From: Prochloraceae cyanobacterium
GTDB taxonomy: Bacteria; Cyanobacteriota; Cyanobacteriia; Cyanobacteriales; JASJDA01
Reading direction: 5' to 3'
Length of the DNA stretch: 47,400 nt
Assembly: GCA_030065755.1 (NCBI GenBank)
Contig: JASJDA010000060.1
Location: 1 to 47,400, forward strand
A program made the position numbers and the translations under genes. Every line of letters begins with the position of its first letter. The first letter of the stretch is position 1. The notes below the pieces were generated by a model. It was given only the letters and a program-made list of their open reading frames with translations, ran no database searches and had not been told where the DNA came from. Positions 1 through 7,559 of the stretch are shown piece by piece.

Positions 1-140
1 CGTACTAGTTCCTGAATTTTAGAGTCGCTGTGGTCTTGCTGGAGATTTGACAAGATTCCCTCGATTTTTTCTAAGAATTGGAGAGATTCTTGGATAAAAA
101 TTGGGTAAATTTGTTGTTCAATATCCGAGGAAAGTGTCAT
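1..140 (-). CDS. CheA-type chemotaxis/phototaxis histidine kinase, N-terminal fragment (runs off the window)
   Basis: The reverse strand reads from an ATG at 140-138 into an open frame that leaves the window: about 46 residues beginning MTLSSDIEQQIYPIFIQESL. The pattern of an acidic start, IYPIFIQESLQFLEKIEGIL and then a helix is what is seen at the N-terminal Hpt domain of cyanobacterial CheA-like hybrid kinases (PixL type). The phosphorylatable His is not within the visible part. It lies 91 bp downstream of the MCP photoreceptor on the same strand, the order of MCP then CheA known from pix/tax operons, which supports the call. Identity beyond 'CheA-like' is inference. Confidence 0.6.
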   Translation of the reverse strand, partial: MTLSSDIEQQIYPIFIQESLQFLEKIEGILSNLQQDHSDSKIQELV

Positions 141-231
141 GGCAACTTCCTTATAATTTAACTTTTATGTTTAATTTGTTGGTGTTTGAGATCCTCTTTA
201 GAATAAGGACGGGGTTTATATTTGATTATTT

Positions 232-3200
232 TTAATCAATTAAATTAGCCTCGCTTTCTTGGCTAAAAGACCCTAGTTTATCTAAGTAATGAGCTACTGC
301 TATAGATTGTTCTGAAGTTTGTTTGGCAAGAGTTGCCAATTCTAGGATTGATTGATTAGCGGCGATCGAAGTTTGCTCTTGGTTGGCAGCAGAGTGAGCA
401 ATTTTACTAACTAGAGCGATCGTTTGATTGCTTATCGCAGCAATCTGTTCGAATTGTTGTTGAGTTTCCTTCAACAATTTTGTGGAACCGAAGGCTTTTT
501 CAGATGAAACATCCACGGCTGCACTAACTTTATTAGTTTCCGTTTCGATTTCCCCAATTAAAGGTTTTATTTCTGCTGTTGCTGTTGTCAATTGCTGCGC
601 CGAGGAATAGACTGTCTCGGCGATCGAAACAATATAGTCTCGATCGACTTGTTCGTCTTTACCAGCTTGAATGATCAGATTCATGGTTTGTTCGTTAATG
701 CGACTTGTCAGATCGTTAATTGAGCTTCCCACGCGAGCGATTTTCTCGAAGAAAGGAATGAGATTCTTGAGTTTCTCAGAAGCTTGTTGAACTGTTGTAG
801 AGGTAGCAGCCAGATCCTCTGAAGTTCGATCGATAAGCTCTTGTTTAATTTGTAAGGTTTCAGAAGTTTGTTGACTTTGAGTTTCTGCTTGTTGTGCTGT
901 AGCCAGAACTTCCCGAGCGGAATTGACTACTTCTTGAATTTGCTCCAAAGCGACTTTAACCGCATCTCCCTGGTGTTGAACTTCTTCTAAAAAGTTGTCA
1001 ACAGCAGTTTTGCTATCTCTAAGCAATTCTGGCAATTGACCTTGAAGCAAGTTCTGTCCCACAAGCCGATCGTCAGATATAATTACAGCTTCTTGAGACA
1101 TTCGATCGACCTCTCTTAGCAGTCGAGTGTTGTCAATAGCGAAGCCTACTTGGGTTGCTATTTGTGCAAACCACCTAATTTCAAATTCTTGCCAAACCCT
1201 TGGCTCAGAACACTGATGGGCTACCAATAAACCGAGTAGCTTGCCTTCGTTGAGAATAGGAGCTACCAAATTGGCTTTGACTTCCAGTTTTTCTAGTTGC
1301 TCCACATAACACTCGGAGAGTTTTGCTTCGTAAATGTTGTCGAAAGCGCGGACGCGTCCATTTTGGTATTGTTCGTCATAACTAGCATCAAAACAGGGAT
1401 CTTCGATGGTTTGACCCAATGCTCTCGACCAACGAGGAGTAACAGATTCGGCTACCACTAATCCTCGCGTCTCTTTTTCTCGGCTATAAATAACGACTCG
1501 ATCGCACTGGAGAACTTTCCGGACTTCTTCTACTGCAGTGTGGAGTACGTGTTCTTCTTTGAGAGAGGAGCGAATGTACTGGATAGTATCTGTAAACAAC
1601 TGCGTCCACTCAGATTCAATTTTCGCTTGTTTTTCCATACTAGCGGAGCTAGATAACAGCCTAGCGTTGTCAATAGCGAAGCCTACTTGGGTTGCTATCT
1701 GTGCAAACCACCTAATTTCAAATTGTTGCCACACCCTCGGTTCAGAACACTGATGGGCTACCAATAACCCAAGTATTTTGCCTTCGTTGAGAATAGGGGC
1801 TACCAAGTTGGCTTTGACTTCCAGCTTTTCTAGTTGTTCGACGTAACAGGAAGATAGCCCTGCTTCATAAATATTGTCAAAAGCGCGGACGCGACCATTT
1901 TGATACTCTCGGTCATACTTAGCATCAAAACAGGGGTCTTCGATTGTTTTACCCAATGCTCTCGACCAACGAGGAGTAACAGATTCGGCAGCGACTAACC
2001 CTCGCGTTTCTTTTTCTCTACTATAAATAACGACTCGATCGCACTGGAGAACTTTTTGAACTTCTTCTACTGTGGCTTCGAGGATATCTTCCTCTTTGAG
2101 AGAGGCACGAATGTACTGAATAGTATCTGTATAAAACTGCGTCCACTCAGCTTCGGTTTCTGCTTGTTTTTCGATACTAGCTGAGCTGGATAACAGTCTA
2201 GCGTTGTCAATAGCGAAGCCTACTTGGGTTGCTATCTGTGCAAACCACCTAATTTCAAATTGCTGCCACACCCTAGGGTCAGAACACTGATGGGCTACTA
2301 ATAAACCGAGTAGTTTTCCTTCATTGAGAATAGGGGCTACCAAGTTGGCTTTGACTTGGAGTTTTTCTAGTTGCTCGACGTAACACTTAGAGAGTTTCGC
2401 TTCGTAAATGTTATCTAAAGCGCGGACCCGACCGTTCTGGTATTGTTCGTCATAACTGGCATCAAAACAGGGATCGTCGATAGTTTTATTCAATGCTCTC
2501 GACCAACGAGGAGCAACAGATTCGGCGACGACTAATCCCCGTGTCTTTTCTTCTCTGCTATAGACAACAACTCGATCGCACTGGAGAATCCTTCTGACTT
2601 CTTTGACAGTGGCTTTGAGTACGTCTTCTTCTTGTAAAGAAGCACGAATGTTCCCGACAACATCTGTATAAAACTGCGTCCACTGAGCTTCGGTTTCTGA
2701 CTGTTTTTGCACACTAGCGGAGTTAGCTAAAAGCTGAGCGTTATTTACAGCAAAGCTCACTTGTACCGATATCTGGGTTAATAGATCGACTTCCCACTGC
2801 TGCCACATCCTAGTCTGAGAACACTGATGAGCTACTAATAAGCTATGGAGTTTTCCTTCATCGACAACGGGAACCACTAAGTTAGCTTTTACTTCCAGTT
2901 TTTCTAATTGATCGATATAACATTGAGTCATTCCGGCTTCGTAAATATTGTCGAGAGCGCGGACGCGGCCATTTTGATACTTTTCGTCATACCTCGCCTC
3001 AAAACAGGGGTCTTTGATGGTTTTTCCCAATGCTCTAGGCCAACTAGGATCGACGGATTCGGCAACAATTAATCCTCGGGTCTTTTCTTGTCTGCTGTAG
3101 ATAACAACTCGATCGCAATTAAGAATCCTTCTGACTTCTTCAACTGTAGCTTCGAGGATATCTTGTTCTTTAAGAGAGGCGCGAATGTGCTGAATAGCGT

Positions 3201-3624
3201 CAGTTAATAAGTTATTTAAGTTATTTCGGTCTATTTTAGCTTGTAGATCTTCTCCTGGGCTGGAAGTTTCGCTAGCAGTTTCGCTAGCAGTCATCGCCGA
3301 GCGAATGGTACGATTAGCCCATAAAGCAACCAATAAACCAGCCAATAATGCTGTCGCTCCAGTCCCGATCGACAAACTTGCTAGTAGTCGTTTTTGTTTC
3401 TCTAATCTAGCTTCGACTGAACTGTCGGTCTCCAATTCTCTGGCTTGTATAATCTGCTCGTTAATCGATTGGTTGCCAAAATAGTAGGTAGTAGTTCCAA
3501 CTGCTAGCACTGGAAGCATGCCGATCGCGCTTGCTAAAACTATCGATTTAGCTTTTGACTGTTGAGTTGCTTTCGGCTTCGTCTCACCTCTATTCAATTT
3601 TTCTTGTTCTTCTTTTTGAGTCAT
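232..3624 (-). CDS. Methyl-accepting phototaxis protein with four DXCF cyanobacteriochrome GAF domains (PixJ/PtxD-like)
   Basis: This 1130-residue membrane protein probably senses light and signals to CheA. Two N-terminal membrane helices (about 27-49 and 80-103) bracket a short periplasmic stretch. Four GAF domains follow at about 140-300, 320-480, 498-660 and 677-838, spaced exactly 179 residues apart. Each has a DPCF motif (Cys207, 386, 565, 744) and a second Cys 28 residues later (235, 414, 593, 772), the pair that attaches bilin in DXCF cyanobacteriochromes such as TePixJ. The residue after the second Cys is Tyr in all four, where many family members have His. The C-terminal signalling coiled coil (about 850-1130) is divergent at its tip (about 975-1000): the usual NLLALNAAIEAARAGE is replaced by the shorter MNLIIQAGKDEQ. 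No clear HAMP domain is seen. It sits in tandem with a PstS-like gene upstream and cheA downstream. Bilin binding and taxis role are inferred from the motifs. Confidence 0.88.
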   Translation of the reverse strand: MTQKEEQEKLNRGETKPKATQQSKAKSIVLASAIGMLPVLAVGTTTYYFGNQSINEQIIQARELETDSSVEARLEKQKRLLASLSIGTGATALLAGLLVALWANRTIRSAMTASETASETSSPGEDLQAKIDRNNLNNLLTDAIQHIRASLKEQDILEATVEEVRRILNCDRVVIYSRQEKTRGLIVAESVDPSWPRALGKTIKDPCFEARYDEKYQNGRVRALDNIYEAGMTQCYIDQLEKLEVKANLVVPVVDEGKLHSLLVAHQCSQTRMWQQWEVDLLTQISVQVSFAVNNAQLLANSASVQKQSETEAQWTQFYTDVVGNIRASLQEEDVLKATVKEVRRILQCDRVVVYSREEKTRGLVVAESVAPRWSRALNKTIDDPCFDASYDEQYQNGRVRALDNIYEAKLSKCYVEQLEKLQVKANLVAPILNEGKLLGLLVAHQCSDPRVWQQFEIRWFAQIATQVGFAIDNARLLSSSASIEKQAETEAEWTQFYTDTIQYIRASLKEEDILEATVEEVQKVLQCDRVVIYSREKETRGLVAAESVTPRWSRALGKTIEDPCFDAKYDREYQNGRVRAFDNIYEAGLSSCYVEQLEKLEVKANLVAPILNEGKILGLLVAHQCSEPRVWQQFEIRWFAQIATQVGFAIDNARLLSSSASMEKQAKIESEWTQLFTDTIQYIRSSLKEEHVLHTAVEEVRKVLQCDRVVIYSREKETRGLVVAESVTPRWSRALGQTIEDPCFDASYDEQYQNGRVRAFDNIYEAKLSECYVEQLEKLEVKANLVAPILNEGKLLGLLVAHQCSEPRVWQEFEIRWFAQIATQVGFAIDNTRLLREVDRMSQEAVIISDDRLVGQNLLQGQLPELLRDSKTAVDNFLEEVQHQGDAVKVALEQIQEVVNSAREVLATAQQAETQSQQTSETLQIKQELIDRTSEDLAATSTTVQQASEKLKNLIPFFEKIARVGSSINDLTSRINEQTMNLIIQAGKDEQVDRDYIVSIAETVYSSAQQLTTATAEIKPLIGEIETETNKVSAAVDVSSEKAFGSTKLLKETQQQFEQIAAISNQTIALVSKIAHSAANQEQTSIAANQSILELATLAKQTSEQSIAVAHYLDKLGSFSQESEANLID

Positions 3625-3670
3625 TAGATCTGTTTTTTAATAAAAAAGGATAACTATAGTATGTTGTTTG

Positions 3671-4747
3671 TCAGCGAAGGGGCACAAATCCAGCCCTAAA
3701 AATGAGTTCTTGACCCTGAGTACTTCGCAAAAAATTCGCATAAGTGTCACCTACTTGCTCTTCAATGCCGCCATTTTCCTTTACCACTACATAGAGGTAA
3801 CGGGTAAGCGGGTAATACCTTTTTTGAAAAGCATCCATATTTAGTTTGTTGCGCTGCTGAGGACATAGATTTGCAGACACGAAAGGCTCTTGGTAAGGGG
3901 GAACAAATTCACCAGTAACTTGGCTTAGGGGTAAGGGGTGGATCGAACACTGACGCACGATTAATGGCGCAGAAGCGTAGTATATTCCCCCTGGTGTATC
4001 AGCCAGTCGTCGCAGTCCTTCAGTAGTAGTAGATACGAACTTGACATTAGAGTCCAACTTTTGACCTCTGAGAACGTATTCAATAAAAAACTCCACCGTA
4101 CCCCCAGTTTTAACTGGGCGCGAATAAGCTGTAATCTCTAGATCTGGCCCGCCAAGTTGTTGCCAATTAACAATTTGACCGCTATAAATTGACTTGAGCT
4201 GGTCTAGGGTCAACCCTGGAATATTCAATTGAGGATGAACGGCTACAGCTATGGCATCGATAGCCACAGGGATTTGTTTGATTTTGAAACCGCGCTGTTC
4301 GGCCTGGGAATAATCACTGTCTTGTAAAGGATAGGATGATTGTATAAAGGTTAGTTTATCTTCTAGTAACATCTGAATTCCCGTACTAGATCCTGAAAGA
4401 CTGTCGTCGTTTTCAACATAGCGCAATTGAAATTCAGGACGCTCCGCTTGAATAGCTGAATCTAACAGTAATCGAATTGGAGCCCAAGCATTACTGCCAC
4501 CATAACGGAATAATCCGGTGGGTACATTCTGCACCTGAGCAAAATTCTCAGCATTAGATTTTTCCGATTCAATCGGCTTCTCAGTAGTAGATGTTTCCGA
4601 TTGAGTGGGGTTAAGATTGTCCTCCTGAGTTAACCGCCAAACACCTCTACCCACCAGACCGAGCGACCACAATAGAGCTGCCATAATTAATATGACCGTA
4701 CTCACTGAAGTTAAGAAATCTATACTTTTGTTGTTCTGTTTGCTCAT
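3671..4747 (-). CDS. PstS-like substrate-binding protein (phosphate-type, membrane anchored)
   Basis: A 358-residue protein with an N-terminal membrane anchor or uncleaved signal (about 8-33) and a Thr/Glu/Ser-rich linker (about 40-70). A periplasmic binding-protein domain of the PstS/PBP-like type follows (GLFRYGGSNAWAPI, SGSSTGIQMLL, LTLDQLKSIYSGQIVNWQQLGG, YSRPVKTGGTVEFF, ending GQELIFRAGFVPLR). Such domains bind phosphate or other oxyanions in the periplasm. There is no transporter permease or ATPase next to it. Instead it lies 46 bp upstream of the MCP gene on the same strand, so the two are probably cotranscribed. The ligand is unknown, and a sensory role with the MCP is speculation. 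The start is ATG at 4747. Confidence 0.8.
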   Translation of the reverse strand: MSKQNNKSIDFLTSVSTVILIMAALLWSLGLVGRGVWRLTQEDNLNPTQSETSTTEKPIESEKSNAENFAQVQNVPTGLFRYGGSNAWAPIRLLLDSAIQAERPEFQLRYVENDDSLSGSSTGIQMLLEDKLTFIQSSYPLQDSDYSQAEQRGFKIKQIPVAIDAIAVAVHPQLNIPGLTLDQLKSIYSGQIVNWQQLGGPDLEITAYSRPVKTGGTVEFFIEYVLRGQKLDSNVKFVSTTTEGLRRLADTPGGIYYASAPLIVRQCSIHPLPLSQVTGEFVPPYQEPFVSANLCPQQRNKLNMDAFQKRYYPLTRYLYVVVKENGGIEEQVGDTYANFLRSTQGQELIFRAGFVPLR

Positions 4748-5345
4748 TAAATCGATGGAAAAAAATGATTCTTCACTTTCTTTGAAAATTAAGTAATCGT
4801 AGTATATTTTGTCTAATTAAATTTAAGGTATTTTCGCTTGTACATTTTGAATAACTATCTAAATGAGAGCGATGTAATAGATCGACTTAAAAAAAATTAC
4901 TTTCTTGTTTTTTTGCTTTTTGATCTCAACAAATTTCATTTAGCTCTACTTAATGAATTTAGCGCCAGCAAAATCATATGTGTTTATTTTTAATAGATTT
5001 GAGTTTATTAAACAACCCAGCAAATCTTAAACTCTGGGCAAGTTGGGGATCGCGAATAACGATCTACTAATCAAGATTCAGTTTAAGTCTGCATCTAAAT
5101 TTTGCTGTTAATAATATTTAACCAAAAAACAAGAAAAAAAACTATATAAATCTAAATGATTTGAATCATTTAGTTAATATGATTCAAATCATTTAAACGA
5201 TCCGACAAATCTTTAAAAAATTATTAAAATAGCTAAAAAATCTTAATAATTAAACTCAATGTTCGAGATTTAGACTGTATATAAATTCTACAAAATCCGG
5301 CAAATTGGCGATCTAATCACAGTTTGACTAGAGGAGATTAAAAGA
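4748..5345. other. Gene-free AT-rich divergent intergenic region
   Basis: About 600 bp lie between the divergent PstS-like gene and the HAD phosphatase gene. I see no plausible open frame. The region is very AT-rich, with many A and T runs, and should hold both promoters. Its one clear structure is the 17-bp inverted repeat at 5153-5195, listed separately. A ribosome binding site (GAGGAG, about 5332-5337) precedes the TTG start at 5346. Confidence 0.7.
5153..5195. repeat. 17-bp perfect inverted repeat with nested palindromes
   Basis: TAAATGATTTGAATCAT (5153-5169) is the exact reverse complement of 5179-5195, with a 9-base loop TTAGTTAAT. Each arm is itself nearly palindromic (ATGATT TG AATCAT). 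The element therefore contains iterated half-sites as well as one long hairpin. It lies about 150 bp upstream of the HAD gene. A dimeric regulator site or an RNA hairpin are both possible, and there is no T-run to suggest a terminator. Confidence 0.6.
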
Positions 5346-6053
5346 TTGCTAGACCGACAACTAAAATCGAATTCTTATCTAGCTATAGCCACAGATTACG
5401 ACGGAACTATAGCCGAAAATGGAAGAGTGAAAGCATCTACTTGGGAGGCTCTTTCACATTGGCGACAGTCGGGTAAAAAACTTATTTTAGTCACGGGGCG
5501 AATATTAGAAGATTTGTTACAAGTGTGCGATAAGATCGATAAATTTGACCTAATAGTAGCAGAAAATGGGGCCATAATCTATTGTCCCCTCAAAAAAGAA
5601 GTAAAATTACTCGCAAAACCACCCAACGAAGTTTTTATTGACAATCTCAAAAAAAGAAGTGTAGATCCTGTTTTAGTAGGTCGAGTTATCGTAGCTACTT
5701 GGCAACCTCACCAGCAAATTGTTACAGAAGTAATTGAAGAGATGAATTTATCTTTAGACGTAATTCTCAATAAGCGAGCTGTAATGGTATTACCTGCGGG
5801 AGTAAATAAAGCAAGTGGTATGGCGATCGCGATCGAGCAACTAAATTTATCTCCCGATCGCATAATTGCCGTAGGAGATGCAGAAAATGACATCGATTTA
5901 CTCAAATTATCGGGCTTAGGTGTAGCGGTTGGTAACGCCATACCACAATTAAAACAACTTGCTGACTGGGTAACTCGAGGAGAGAGAGGAGAAGGAATAC
6001 AAGAATTAATAGAAAAAATATGCACGAAGTTCAATAACCCCTACCTGCCCTAA
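5346..6053 (+). CDS. HAD-superfamily (type IIB/Cof-like) phosphatase
   Basis: A 235-residue cytosolic hydrolase. HAD motif I is DYDGT near residue 18, motif II is LVTGR (about 49), and motif IV is GDAENDIDLL (about 177), with a conserved Lys before it (NKASGMA). The cap region between motifs II and III matches class IIB sugar-phosphate or phosphoglycolate-type phosphatases. The substrate cannot be told from sequence. The start is TTG at 5346, supported by GAGGAG 8 bases upstream. The natural C-terminal helix seems to end near ELIEKICTKF. The last few residues (NNPYLP) and the stop lie in sequence that pairs with the left-end hairpin of the following IsrB element, so the tail may have been rewritten by that insertion. 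Confidence 0.85.
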   Translation: MLDRQLKSNSYLAIATDYDGTIAENGRVKASTWEALSHWRQSGKKLILVTGRILEDLLQVCDKIDKFDLIVAENGAIIYCPLKKEVKLLAKPPNEVFIDNLKKRSVDPVLVGRVIVATWQPHQQIVTEVIEEMNLSLDVILNKRAVMVLPAGVNKASGMAIAIEQLNLSPDRIIAVGDAENDIDLLKLSGLGVAVGNAIPQLKQLADWVTRGERGEGIQELIEKICTKFNNPYLP

Positions 6054-6061
6054 CGAGACGA

Positions 6062-6253
6062 GCTAGGGGAGTGTCTTGCCCCAGTTGACCATAACCGTTG
6101 AATAGACCTTGAGCCTAATTATCTTACAGACTTCCAGGTATTTCCCTAGCCTGGATTATCTCTAAAACTACTGGGTGTAGTTTCGTCTAAAAGGCAGACA
6201 TGGTTAATTAGGTGGTCGAAGGGACTTAAACTTAATCCAAAGGATTATATCCA
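6062..6253 (+). ncRNA. Probable omega-RNA (guide RNA scaffold) of the IsrB element
   Basis: About 190 bases without a credible ORF directly precede isrB, the position where IscB/IsrB elements encode their omega-RNA. Visible pairings are AAACTAC (6165-6171) with GTAGTTT (6177-6183) around loop TGGGT, CCAGG (6134-6138) with CCTGG (6150-6154), GGGG (6066-6069) with CCCC (6079-6082), and a long-range match of GCTAGGG (6062-6068) to CCCTAGC (6144-6150) that could form a pseudoknot. By family precedent, the guide would be the host sequence just left of the element, here the 3' end of the HAD gene. Expression and exact 5' end are not visible. Confidence 0.6.
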
Positions 6254-7399
6254 ATGCAAAGAGTACCAGTAATAGCAAAAGACGGAGAGCCATTAATGCC
6301 AACTAAACCAAGCAAAGCTCGTAAATTAGTGCGAGATGGCAAGGCAGTTGGTAAGTTCAACAAGTTAGGAGCTTATTACATTCAGCTAACTTTTGAACCA
6401 TCGGCGCGAGAAACACAACCAATAGTGGTAGGTCTTGACCCAGGAAAAAAGTATGCAGGAATAGGCGTACAAAGTAGTAAGTTTACTCTTTTTACTGCTC
6501 ATTTATTCCTACCTTTTGAAACTGTCAAAAAGCGGATGGAACAGCGTTGTATAATGCGTCGTTCGAGAAGAGGTAGACGGATTAACCGCAAAATAACTTT
6601 TAAACTTAGGGCGCATCGCCAAGCCAGATTCTCAAATCGTAGAAACAAAAAAGTTGCACCTTCAATTCGTGCCAACAGGCAATTAGAAATAAGAGTTATT
6701 TCTGAACTCTGCAAGATCTACCCTATTAGTACCATCGTTTTTGAATATGTCAAAGCGGATGTCGATCTAACATCAGGAAGAAAAAAAGCTCGTTTGGGAA
6801 AAGGTTTTTCTCCTGTAATGGTGGGTCAAGCTTGGGCTATAGAGCAGTTAAATAAGATTGCTCCTGTAGTAAAAAAGTTTGGCTGGCAAACTTCTAATCT
6901 AAGAAAACATTTAGGCTTAGAAAAGCAAAAGTATCAAAAAGGTGATTGCATACCAGCTACTCACGCAGTAGATGGAGTGACTCTTGCTGCTAGTCAATTT
7001 ATTGATTATTTGCCTTTTGAAAACTCAGAGGGTAGAGGTCATTGCTGGCAAGGTCGAATCGCTATTACTAACGCACCATTTTTTGTTATTCGTAGACCGC
7101 CTATTAGCAGAAGACAGCTGCACTTAATGCTGCCATCAATTGGCGGTAATCGGCGTAAGTATGGTGGTACTATTACTCGTCATCATGGAATACGTAAAAG
7201 CGACTATGTTGAGGCAGTAAAAGCTGGTATTACTTATCGGGGGTGGTGTTCTGGCGATACCAAAAACCAAATTTCGGTATCTGATTCCGACTGGAAACGA
7301 TTGGCTCAGTTCACCGCATCTAAAGTCGTGTTGCTCCAACGCTCGACAAGATTAATTTGTAAACAGGGAACAACATTTGTTGGAGCAACTAATTGTTAG
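6254..7399 (+). CDS. isrB: IsrB: RNA-guided RuvC-type nickase homologue (IscB relative without HNH)
   Basis: 381 residues. The N-terminal PLMP domain (QRVPVIAKDGEPLMPTKPSK, 2-21) is followed by RuvC-I VVGLDPGKKYAGIGV (Asp62). An arginine-rich bridge helix with the RRSRRGRR motif lies at 102-109, then RuvC-II IVFEYVKADVD (Glu164) and RuvC-III THAVDG (His237, Asp240). The C-terminal part, with the RRQLHLMLPSIGGNRRKYGG region, corresponds to the target-adjacent-motif-interacting part of IscB/IsrB. Only about 65 residues separate RuvC-II and RuvC-III and no HNH domain is present, which defines IsrB rather than IscB. Known IsrB proteins nick DNA guided by an omega-RNA. All three RuvC acidic residues are kept, so activity is plausible. 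Older annotation would read 'RRXRR domain protein'. Confidence 0.88.
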   Translation: MQRVPVIAKDGEPLMPTKPSKARKLVRDGKAVGKFNKLGAYYIQLTFEPSARETQPIVVGLDPGKKYAGIGVQSSKFTLFTAHLFLPFETVKKRMEQRCIMRRSRRGRRINRKITFKLRAHRQARFSNRRNKKVAPSIRANRQLEIRVISELCKIYPISTIVFEYVKADVDLTSGRKKARLGKGFSPVMVGQAWAIEQLNKIAPVVKKFGWQTSNLRKHLGLEKQKYQKGDCIPATHAVDGVTLAASQFIDYLPFENSEGRGHCWQGRIAITNAPFFVIRRPPISRRQLHLMLPSIGGNRRKYGGTITRHHGIRKSDYVEAVKAGITYRGWCSGDTKNQISVSDSDWKRLAQFTASKVVLLQRSTRLICKQGTTFVGATNC

Positions 7400-7415
7400 T
7401 TGGTGTTCGTTTCCT

Positions 7416-7442
7416 CCCCAACCTGCTTGTGCGAGGATGGGG
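7416..7442 (+). other. Right-end hairpin of the IsrB element
   Basis: CCCCA and CCT (7416-7424) pair with AGG and TGGGG (7434-7442) across one A-A mismatch and a 9-base loop. It lies 16 bases after the isrB stop. Such a hairpin is expected at the right end of IS200/IS605-like elements and could also stop transcription. Confidence 0.6.
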
Positions 7443-7559
7443 TTTCCACTCACACATTTTCTGATGAAAGATGAATCGAAAAAATTGTAGCATTCTTATC
7501 TCCCTTACCTTGGGTTTAAGATCCTCAGTAAATATTGATTACTTTTGACTTTTAACTTT

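Larger units (their letters stand above)
6036..7446 (+). mobile_element. Solo IsrB element of IS200/IS605 type (no transposase)
   Basis: Approximate limits of an element containing a structured leader and one isrB gene. The left end holds CCCCTA (6038-6043) able to pair with TAGGGG (6064-6069). The right end has a hairpin after the stop: CCCCA-A-CCT (7416-7424), loop, AGG-A-TGGGG (7434-7442), then TTTCC. Subterminal hairpins without long terminal inverted repeats are typical of IS200/IS605-family elements, which are moved by TnpA acting on single strands. No tnpA is present in the window, so this copy would depend on a transposase elsewhere or be immobile. The exact ends are inferred. Confidence 0.7.

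Noticed and set aside
1538-1753. Plus-strand ORF inside the MCP gene
   Set aside because: Shadow of the long minus-strand coding frame, without its own signals.
6254-7399. IscB or TnpB instead of IsrB
   Set aside because: TnpB lacks the PLMP start and has a different RuvC order. IscB would have an HNH domain of about 100 residues between RuvC-II and RuvC-III, and only about 65 residues without HNH motifs are present.
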